From an uncultured Altererythrobacter sp. (GTDB taxonomy: Bacteria > Pseudomonadota > Alphaproteobacteria > Sphingomonadales > Sphingomonadaceae), in assembly GCA_938009055.1 (NCBI GenBank), contig CALLIO010000272.1, forward strand, positions 1 to 9,691: a DNA stretch of 9,691 bases, in the 5' to 3' direction. The translations under genes were made by a program, and so were the position numbers. Under the pieces are notes generated by a model that ran no database searches, had not been told where the DNA came from, and saw only the letters and a program-made list of their open reading frames with translations. Shown piece after piece: positions 1 to 5,786 of the stretch (positions within the stretch are counted from its first letter, which is position 1; each line of letters begins with the position of its first letter).

Positions 1-26
1 TAGTATAAACCGAGAGGGTCATTGAG

Positions 27-824
27 ATGAAATATAAGATTTCAGCGGTCGCCATTGCGATTGCTGCAGGAACCATGGTTGCGGGCGGTGCTGCGGCACA
101 GTTTGGCGGCATTGGCTCTGCGATTAAGCGCGAAGCCGATAAGAAGAAAGGCGAAGCTGTAAACGAACTGGATCGTCTCGCTGGAAGCAAGACCAAGGGC
201 GCAAAAAGCAATTCGGTTGCCAGCAACACCGATATGGGTGTGCCGGCCAAGTCCTTAACCGATTTCACCAAATGCGCTGGGATTCCGCTTGAAAAAGTAA
301 CGATCGGCCGGTTGGGCGACTACACGTTCCAACAGGGTTTCTCGAAAGAGAAGCGCACTGGCTTTATCAATCGCCGCCCGGGCAATGTCATTCGCGATTG
401 CATCACGCCATCACTGCAAGCGGGCGAGATCGTCTATTTTGAAGTCGACACCGCCAAATACAACCAATTGCGCAAGGGCAATGGTCTCAAATGGCAGTGC
501 GTGAAATCCAAAAATCCAGGTGGCGGCACAGTAAAGCTCAATGACTGGAATGGCACATCTCCCCGGTATTTGGGGACAAGCGCGATGAAATTGCATTGCG
601 GCAATGATCAGGGTGTCACTGACTGTGCATCGGGCAAAAATTCCGACCGGGCCAGTGCTTATACGAAAGAGATGAAGCAGCGCGGTAAAACCGGCATCAG
701 CTTCCTCGCTCGCTATCTTGAGCGCGGCAACGAGAGCCGCGGCGGAAAGCTTTACTGCCAGTTTTATGCGCCGGACTCAGGCAAGAGCTTGGTTGGTTTC
801 GAAATGAATTTCGCGTCTCGCTGA
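27..824 (+). CDS. Secreted six-cysteine protein of unknown function
   Basis: A 265-residue protein that I do not recognise as a named family. The N-terminus is a classical Sec signal peptide: K2/K4, then a hydrophobic Ala/Val/Ile stretch to about residue 22, with a likely cut after AAA at 24 before Gln25. The first ~45 mature residues are Lys/Glu/Ala-rich and probably helical or disordered. From about residue 78 the protein becomes a folded domain with six cysteines (C83, C125, C158, C191, C200, C244), an even number that fits disulfides in the periplasm or outside the cell. The ATG has a GAGAGG Shine-Dalgarno at 12-17, nine bases upstream. The next gene begins 36 bases after the stop on the same strand, so the two may share a transcript. 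No catalytic motif is visible. The coding call is secure and the function is unknown. Confidence 0.85.
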   Translation: MKYKISAVAIAIAAGTMVAGGAAAQFGGIGSAIKREADKKKGEAVNELDRLAGSKTKGAKSNSVASNTDMGVPAKSLTDFTKCAGIPLEKVTIGRLGDYTFQQGFSKEKRTGFINRRPGNVIRDCITPSLQAGEIVYFEVDTAKYNQLRKGNGLKWQCVKSKNPGGGTVKLNDWNGTSPRYLGTSAMKLHCGNDQGVTDCASGKNSDRASAYTKEMKQRGKTGISFLARYLERGNESRGGKLYCQFYAPDSGKSLVGFEMNFASR

Positions 825-860
825 TCGGCGCTTAACCACTGACAACAATTGGAGAATACA

Positions 861-1190
861 ATGCGTACAACAATTCTTGCTCTAACTGCAGCTGCGGCTT
901 TTGCCACCATGCCGCAAGCTGCAATGGCCCAGTCCAGCGGCAAAACCGTTTCGAAAGTGGGCAGTGGATGCCCATCTGGGTTTAGCTCCTCGGGTTCGAA
1001 GTGTATTTCTCAAGGTGATGCTGTTGCCGTTCACAAAGTGGGCAGCTCTTGCCCATCAGGTTTTACCAGCTCAGGCGGTAACAATTACTGCGTTTCCACC
1101 CGATCCGGCCAGAAAGTGATGCTGAAAGGCAGTGGCAGCTGCCCGTCAGGCTATGAAAGCTCTGGCAGCAACAATTACTGCATCAAATAG
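861..1190 (+). CDS. Small secreted protein of three CPSG[FY] cysteine repeats
   Basis: A 109-residue protein. I chose the ATG at 861 because GGAG at 851-854 lies six bases upstream; a TTG at 849 in the same frame would swallow that ribosome binding site. Residues 1-23 are a signal peptide ending AMA, with a cut before Gln24. Nearly all of the mature protein is three copies of a ~20-residue unit of the form K-x-G-S-x-C-P-S-G-[FY]-x-S-S-G-x(2-4)-Y/K-C. The cysteine pairs are C37/C48, C64/C77 and C94/C107. Each unit probably makes one internal disulfide, giving a rigid Ser/Gly-rich extracellular or periplasmic chain. No enzyme motif is present and no family is recognised; a structural or binding role is a guess. 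It lies 36 bases after another secreted Cys-containing protein and probably shares its operon. Confidence 0.85.
   Translation: MRTTILALTAAAAFATMPQAAMAQSSGKTVSKVGSGCPSGFSSSGSKCISQGDAVAVHKVGSSCPSGFTSSGGNNYCVSTRSGQKVMLKGSGSCPSGYESSGSNNYCIK
954..1187 (+). repeat. Three tandem CPSG[FY] coding repeats
   Basis: The three units lie at about 954-1010, 1035-1097 and 1125-1187. Units 1 and 2 share AAAGTGGGCAG followed by a TGCCCATC core at the DNA level. Unit 3 keeps GGCAG and TGCCCGTCAGG. The Cys-to-Cys period between units is 27 then 30 residues, with short variable linkers. The partial nucleotide identity points to internal duplication within the gene. Confidence 0.8.
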
Positions 1191-1313
1191 GCCAATGGGG
1201 GAATTCGGGCGTCTATGCTCACGCGACCCAAGCAATGGGCGTCCGGATTTTCGGATTGTGTGAAGCCATTGACCAATGCTGGCCGAAGGCGTTTGCCGCA
1301 TTGCAAAGTATTG

Positions 1314-1343
1314 TTGGCACACTAAGGATTTGGAGCGAATAAA
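1314..1343 (+). promoter_or_regulatory. Candidate sigma-70-type promoter for the membrane protein/regulator operon
   Basis: TTGGCA at 1314-1319 matches five of six bases of the -35 consensus. AATAAA at 1338-1343 matches four of six bases of the -10 consensus, with an 18-base spacer. Transcription would begin near 1350, leaving a leader of about 20 bases that contains AAGGGAG (1351-1357). It lies in a 180-base gap (1191-1370) where I see nothing else convincing. It is a consensus match only. Confidence 0.35.
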
Positions 1344-1370
1344 ACTCACGAAGGGAGCGTGGTTAAGCAC

Positions 1371-2597
1371 ATGGCTGAGATCAGCATCTCTTCGACCAAA
1401 CTGGCCGCACTCCTGCTGGTTGGAATACTAACCAGCACATTCTTGAGCGTCGCAATCATCAGCGTGATCAACCACGATCCCAATGACACTGGCGACGCTG
1501 AGAAACAAAACCCAAAAGAAGAATTGAGCTGGAACTCTGGCATGGGCGCATTGGCCGCCTACCAATGCCGCAAAGCCGAAACAAAGCAGATCATCCTTGG
1601 CGGCGTCGAAGACAATTTTGCCGAGGGCGCAGATGGCAAAATCGCTCTAACGCCAAAGCATGCTTATATTGAAAAGCGCATTGGCCCTAAGGGGTCGGTT
1701 ACGATCGATCGCGGCTATGATGAAGCCGGGTTTGACCGCTTCTTTCTCGATACGGTCGAGATTCCCACTCAATTGAAATCGGGTATCTTCGTCGTCAGCG
1801 CCCGTTCGTTGACTCAAACCAGCAACGATTCCCTAAATGTAGGCAATACCGAGCGCAGTTGGAGTGCGACCGAAGCAAGCAGTTATTTGTTTGGCAAGCC
1901 TGAAAAATATGCCGATTGGATCGCGAATGGAGACATACGAGCTGCCAAATTGTTTGATATGAAATTCGCCTCAGGCCGAAATCTCCCCAGCGGGGAACCG
2001 ATGCCGCGCGAGTTTGACAATCTGTTCGAATATATCGCGTCAGGCGATGGCGATCTGCGACAAGTGGACGTGTTATTGGGCGATGATCACATCGTCGACT
2101 TTTTCGGTTTTGCCGTCTGCCTGCCTCCAGAACGCGACATGGGTTTGACGTTTCAAGCCACCAAGAGCGTGTTGAACCCGGACTACGTCAATCTTGGGTG
2201 TGCTGATGAAAAAGGGGAACAGTCTTGCAATCCACATGCCGGCGATATGCTTTGCAGCGCTTCGCTGCCAATGGCATGCTTCAAGCCCGGTAGCGAGCCG
2301 ATCCCGAAAAGCCTCTCTGACAATAATCTAGAACCCGTTTGGACCGGCGGCGAGCTGCGCTTTAGCGACCCGGTCGTTGGAGGCACGCTTGATGATGCCG
2401 GTGATGCCCATGCATTGTGCCGGAAAGAATTCGGCCGCGGCTTTCGTGCCGCCACACATCAAGAACGCCCCAATAGGTTCCAATATATGGCCAAAGGCAG
2501 CCCCCCAGTTTCTAAGCAAGCTTGGGTCCATGCGAAGACCGAACCTTATGGCAATTGTTGGACCCTTGAGACCGAATATGAAGGTGCCCAGCCATGA
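1371..2597 (+). CDS. Membrane-anchored protein with eight cysteines, coupled to a response regulator
   Basis: A 408-residue protein from the ATG at 1371. A GTG at 1359 is in frame but only one base after the AAGGGAG ribosome binding site (1351-1357), so ATG is preferred although its spacing of 13 bases is long. One strong transmembrane helix spans about residues 9-34. The remainder is predicted to lie outside the cytoplasm and holds exactly eight cysteines (C66, C250, C277, C286, C295, C303, C350, C396), consistent with four disulfides. The last ~80 residues contain W-x-G-G-E, then an A-L-C-x3-FG-x-GFR stretch, and end in a GNCW motif. From memory this resembles a C-terminal module of uncharacterised proteobacterial secreted proteins, unverified. 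Its stop overlaps the start of the response regulator by ATGA, so the two are translationally coupled. A role as envelope sensor or accessory of that two-component system is an inference. Confidence 0.8.
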   Translation: MAEISISSTKLAALLLVGILTSTFLSVAIISVINHDPNDTGDAEKQNPKEELSWNSGMGALAAYQCRKAETKQIILGGVEDNFAEGADGKIALTPKHAYIEKRIGPKGSVTIDRGYDEAGFDRFFLDTVEIPTQLKSGIFVVSARSLTQTSNDSLNVGNTERSWSATEASSYLFGKPEKYADWIANGDIRAAKLFDMKFASGRNLPSGEPMPREFDNLFEYIASGDGDLRQVDVLLGDDHIVDFFGFAVCLPPERDMGLTFQATKSVLNPDYVNLGCADEKGEQSCNPHAGDMLCSASLPMACFKPGSEPIPKSLSDNNLEPVWTGGELRFSDPVVGGTLDDAGDAHALCRKEFGRGFRAATHQERPNRFQYMAKGSPPVSKQAWVHAKTEPYGNCWTLETEYEGAQP

Positions 2598-3253
2598 CCC
2601 GATTGATCAAGATCGGTGTGCTGGAAGACGATCCTGATATGCGAGGATACCTTGCTGCGGTCATCAATGGACAGTCTGACATGGAGCTCGCCTTTAGTTG
2701 CGGATCTTTGCGCGGGGCGATGAGCGAATTGCGCGCTGGCAATCCGCTTGATCTGTGTTTGGTGGATCTCGATCTACCCGATGGCCGAGGCGCAAATTTT
2801 GTCACAACCTTAACCGAAACAACCTCTGCCAAAGCGCTCATATTGACGGTCTTAGGCGACCGGGAAAGTGTGATGACTGGATTTTCCGCAGGCGCCCATG
2901 GCTATCTTCTGAAGGATACAGAGCCTCCTCAAATTGTGCAGCATATCCATGCGACCATTGCCGGTGCCAACCCAATCAGCGCGCAGGTTTCGACCTATTT
3001 GCTGGAGCATTATCTGCAAAACCAGGCCATATTGCCTGACGAAAACGACCCTACCGAGGCGCTGACCAATCGCGAGATTGATGTCCTTACGCTTTTTGCA
3101 AAGGGTCTAACTTATCAGGAAACTGCGGATGCTCTGGGTATCTCGTCCCACACCGTGAATGACTATGTGAAGTCAGTATACGGCAAGCTATCGGTAAACT
3201 CACGCAATGAGGCGGTTTTTGAAGCGATGCAATTGGGCTGGATCAGCATGTGA
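2594..3253 (+). CDS. NarL/FixJ-family response regulator (REC + LuxR-type HTH)
   Basis: A 219-residue transcriptional regulator, the usual length for this family. Residues 4-120 form a receiver domain. The acidic pocket is E11-D12-D13, the phospho-acceptor is D58 in LVDLDLPDG, the conserved Thr is T85 (ILTV), and the Lys is K107 in GYLLKD. Residues 156-217 form a LuxR/GerE DNA-binding helix-turn-helix beginning LTNREIDVL, with the recognition helix around SSHTVNDYVKSVYGKL. All residues needed for phosphorylation-driven DNA binding are present, so it should be active. The ATG sits in an ATGA overlap with the upstream membrane-protein gene, giving coupled translation. The likely kinase partner is the convergent HisKA_3 histidine kinase whose stop codon lies one base away. 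The HisKA_3 plus NarL/FixJ pairing is the standard one. Targets are not visible. Confidence 0.95.
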   Translation: MTRLIKIGVLEDDPDMRGYLAAVINGQSDMELAFSCGSLRGAMSELRAGNPLDLCLVDLDLPDGRGANFVTTLTETTSAKALILTVLGDRESVMTGFSAGAHGYLLKDTEPPQIVQHIHATIAGANPISAQVSTYLLEHYLQNQAILPDENDPTEALTNREIDVLTLFAKGLTYQETADALGISSHTVNDYVKSVYGKLSVNSRNEAVFEAMQLGWISM

Positions 3254-3254
3254 T

Positions 3255-4898
3255 TTAGGACGTGTCGAGCGATAGTCTGACCAATGTTCCAGTGCCGTGA
3301 GGTCCGCGCTCCAGCGAGTGCTCGCCTTTCAACTGCAGCGCGCGTTCGCCCAAGTTGGCTAGCCCTTTACCAGCGTACAGCTCGTTCTCATCGGGCAATC
3401 CGCAACCATCATCTGATATCTCAATCACCAAGCGATCTTGCGACGATTGATAGGCAATTTTTACTTGGGCCACTTTAGCCCCAGAGTGACGCACGATGTT
3501 GGTCACCGCCTCTTGCATAAAGCGGTATATGTCGAGTGTCTTGCCCGTCGATTTAAGCTGCCCGACCATATCGCTGTTGAATTGCCAATCGAGCTTAATC
3601 CCTGCTGCGCCAAGCTGCTGCTGCGCGCGGGAACGAAACGTTGCTAGCGCTGACATCAAGTCGCCCCCTAGATGATCAGCCGAATCCACGACCAGCCGCA
3701 GGTCAGTCAGGCTTTGTTTAATGCCGCTAGCCGTTTCGACCTGACTAAGATTACCGGATTTCACGCGCAGCATTAGCGATAGCAATTGGCCGCCAATGCC
3801 ATCGTGAATATCGCGCATCATGCGTTGGCGTTCTTTCAGCACAGCGCTCCGCTGCATTTCATCAGCAATGAGACGCGATTTCGCGTCAAGCTCATCTGCT
3901 TGTTCTTCGATAGTGTTTTGCAGGGTCGTTAGCTTTGCCCGAAATGCGCCCAAATCAATCCAGAAAAGTCGCGCTGACCGATAGCCTACGAATGCAATTG
4001 TGCTGATAGCGACGATGCAAAAGGTAAACAGGGCTGGCAACACAAAAACGCCAGTTCCCAACGCAATAGCACTCAAGCCCAGAGCAATGCCTAGCATTGC
4101 CGCAGTGCCCAGTTCTGCTGGCTCCAATCGTTCATTGCGCTGCGCTGCCCCAACAATCACTGCGACCAGAGCACCTCCCAAGCCGACCACGATGGACGCT
4201 TTGAGCAGCATGCTTTCTGCGGCCCACGCCAACGCCTCAGCATTAAAAGGCAAGGCACCCAACACGCAAAAACCCGCCGCCATCACCAATAGCGGCAAAT
4301 AGGCAGCCATCCTCTGGCCCAACAATAAGCCGCCAAGACATAGCAATAATGCCAAAATGCCAGCGGTCAGCATCAATGTTGGCAATAGCCAGCCCCACAT
4401 CCCTATGCGCTCAACAGTCGTGTTGGCTGCTCCTTCACTTAGGATTCTGACAGACTGGTTGCCGGGCTGCTCAACCCCTTTTGCAGGGAAGACGTTGATC
4501 CGGTTCAGCCCCGGAAACAGAAAACTCCGCGGTATTGTAAAGCTAGAAACATAGAGCCTACCCCCGGGCAGCAATGTCGCTGTTTGTGTTTCCTTCGTTT
4601 GGCCAAGTTGAGATTGGTTGAAATTAACTCGATCAATCGGCTGACTGCTCAGGACGACGAGAAAGGCGGCCTGCTGAGGGGGGCTTTCCAGATCAAAAGA
4701 GAACTCTCCGCTAACAGCTGCCTGCTCTTGGGAAATCTCTGCAACATCAGCAGGCGAGGCATGTTCGTCGATCTGGAAAATGCTACTGGGAAGAGAAAGG
4801 AGCCAAAATGCGGCGGCAAACATGCAAAGGAAAATCAGTGCGGCAACAATGAGTTCGCCTGCTCTTTGATTGGGCTGCTTGATTCTTATCCCGGACAC
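3255..4898 (-). CDS. Membrane sensor histidine kinase, HisKA_3 / NarX-DegS type
   Basis: A 547-residue kinase. One N-terminal membrane helix lies at about 16-36, followed by an extracytoplasmic segment of about 37-168. Five or so further helices follow between 169 and 305, a layout reminiscent of 7TM-type (7TMR-DISM-like) sensors. A coiled coil covers about 320-360. The dimerisation domain has the phospho-acceptor H365 in the RDIHDGIGG motif. The HATPase region carries the N-box (EAVTNIVRHSGA, N467), the DDGCG box at 496-500 and a GKGLANLGERA lid at 510-520. All catalytic boxes are intact. The start is a GTG at 4896-4898; an in-frame TAG four codons upstream rules out any longer start, and the Shine-Dalgarno is poor. 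It is convergent with the response regulator, its probable partner, with one base between stop codons. The signal sensed cannot be read from the sequence. Confidence 0.93.
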   Translation of the reverse strand: MSGIRIKQPNQRAGELIVAALIFLCMFAAAFWLLSLPSSIFQIDEHASPADVAEISQEQAAVSGEFSFDLESPPQQAAFLVVLSSQPIDRVNFNQSQLGQTKETQTATLLPGGRLYVSSFTIPRSFLFPGLNRINVFPAKGVEQPGNQSVRILSEGAANTTVERIGMWGWLLPTLMLTAGILALLLCLGGLLLGQRMAAYLPLLVMAAGFCVLGALPFNAEALAWAAESMLLKASIVVGLGGALVAVIVGAAQRNERLEPAELGTAAMLGIALGLSAIALGTGVFVLPALFTFCIVAISTIAFVGYRSARLFWIDLGAFRAKLTTLQNTIEEQADELDAKSRLIADEMQRSAVLKERQRMMRDIHDGIGGQLLSLMLRVKSGNLSQVETASGIKQSLTDLRLVVDSADHLGGDLMSALATFRSRAQQQLGAAGIKLDWQFNSDMVGQLKSTGKTLDIYRFMQEAVTNIVRHSGAKVAQVKIAYQSSQDRLVIEISDDGCGLPDENELYAGKGLANLGERALQLKGEHSLERGPHGTGTLVRLSLDTS

Positions 4899-5169
4899 CC
4901 GCTCAAGCTACACGATGAACCCACTCAGTGTAAGTGCTGCACCTAATCTAAAACGCGCCGGTTGTTGTCAGACTAACGAGGCATTTCTGAAAAACTGCAA
5001 TGCGAAAACTCGGGAATGCAGAGAACCAGGAAGTGGGACGATAGTCCAATCGGAGACTAGTTGTAGTTAGTCTGACAGCACCGCCATTTCTCGCGGCAAT
5101 TATCTGAAACCATAGAATGTTTTGGTGCGTCGCTGACGAAGAACAAACCGTTTTCAGCTTTATGTTCAG
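4899..5169. other. Intergenic region upstream of the kinase, with inverted repeats
   Basis: This gap should hold the kinase promoter on the minus strand, but I find no strong match. The best is a CTGACA reading leftward from 4970, with a poor AT-rich -10 (TAGATT) at short spacing. The region contains the 12-bp inverted repeat at 4966/5066 and a cluster of TAGTC/GACTA pentamers, described separately. A minus-strand reading frame (5057-5251) crosses its right part but has no ribosome binding site or recognisable product. Confidence 0.4.
4966..5077. repeat. Perfect 12-bp inverted repeat bounding a 112-bp segment
   Basis: TGTCAGACTAAC at 4966-4977 is the exact reverse complement of 5066-5077. 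The match extends outward as 15 of 17 bases. The ends begin with TGT and end with ACA, like the terminal inverted repeats of insertion sequences or MITEs. The flanks (GTTGT on the left, GCACC on the right) show no target-site duplication. A degenerate MITE, a solo IS remnant or a regulatory site for the adjacent kinase gene are all possible. Confidence 0.45.
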
Positions 5170-5487
5170 ATGGGAACAACGCGTCACATTCTAGCGTGCC
5201 AAGAACGGGGTATTCCTGAAAACCAAGAAAACGCGCGCCAGATCGGCGCAAACAGCCGCGCGCTCGTTGGCAATGTCACTGGCGCAGATTTGCGCAGTGT
5301 TCGCGAAACCACAAGCCGTTATGCCGAAGCGCTCAAGAGTGAAAATGCTGGTCAGGCAGTTGTCGCCGTTGCAGCGGACCGCGCAAAACATCACACCAAC
5401 AATGCAAAGAAAGTTGGCTCACGCGTTGCTTGCGGTATCGGAAATATCTTCCGCAAGAAGGAAGACGACAAGGACTGCAAGAAATAG
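5170..5487 (+). CDS. Orphan small ORF, possibly the 3' remnant of a former gene
   Basis: From about position 5225 the codon choice looks coding (GCG CGC CAG ATC GGC and similar). The product is an Ala/Arg/Asn-rich helical stretch ending in a Lys/Asp-rich tail with two cysteines (GSRVACGIGNIF, then KKEDDKDCKK). The first ~18 residues look unlike the rest, the ATG at 5170 has no Shine-Dalgarno, and there is no signal peptide, although the tail is of the sort seen in small secreted proteins. The frame is open only back to 5137. I read it as either an uncharacterised small protein or, more likely, a gene that has lost its 5' end, since the next ORF downstream is itself a broken gene. No family is recognised. 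Confidence 0.4.
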   Translation: MGTTRHILACQERGIPENQENARQIGANSRALVGNVTGADLRSVRETTSRYAEALKSENAGQAVVAVAADRAKHHTNNAKKVGSRVACGIGNIFRKKEDDKDCKK

Positions 5488-5525
5488 AGGGCTGAGCGTT
5501 CGGCGGGTTTGGGCGGTGCATAGCG

Positions 5526-5735
5526 ATGCTGGAGTGCGATGTTCTGGAAGCTGAAGGGCATGAAGTTCCCATCGCTCCTGACGCAGCAAAGGCCATTGAA
5601 GCGTTCAAATCCGGCGAATTTGAGCTTTTGATCATCGAAATTTTCGGGCGCAGCGACATTCATCTCGCAAAGCCCGTCGACGTTGGCACTCTGATTCAAA
5701 CCGTCAATAGCTTGCTTAGTCACCAAGTGGGCTAG
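5526..5735 (+). pseudogene. Remnant of a response-regulator receiver (REC) domain
   Basis: This 69-residue frame reads like a REC domain with parts removed. Residues 1-40 match helix 1 to strand 3 of a typical receiver (VLEAEGHEV, then an AIEAF helix, then FELLIIEIF). Residues 47-66 match strand 5 and helix 5 (LAKP with the conserved Lys49, then VDVGTLIQTVNSLL). Between them about 39 residues that normally carry strand 4, helices 3-4 and the Thr/Ser are missing: Glu38 to Lys49 is 11 residues instead of about 50. Strand 1 and the acidic pocket are also absent. The phospho-acceptor Asp position reads Glu38. No Shine-Dalgarno precedes the ATG. The frame itself is open, so a short expressed protein cannot be excluded, but it could not act as a normal receiver. 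Confidence 0.65.
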
Positions 5736-5786
5736 ACAGAAGCTAGGCCAGCGTCTGCAGCCTGCTCGAAGCTGTGCGGCCTTGCC

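Noticed and set aside
849..860. Earlier TTG start for the CPSG-repeat protein
   Set aside because: It would place the GGAG ribosome binding site inside the coding sequence and spoil the signal peptide start; the ATG at 861 is better.
1267..1278. CATTG-AC-CAATG palindrome upstream of the membrane-protein gene
   Set aside because: Five-base arms are common by chance, and it has no second copy or clear placement relative to the candidate promoter.
1359..1370. GTG start for the eight-cysteine membrane protein
   Set aside because: It lies one base after the AAGGGAG ribosome binding site, too close for initiation. The ATG at 1371 is preferred, though with long spacing.
5745..5782. Possible bidirectional terminator between the REC remnant and the oxygenase 3' end (AGGCC/GGCCT arms)
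   Set aside because: The arms are only five bases with a loop of nearly 30, inner pairing is poor and there is no U-tract on either strand.
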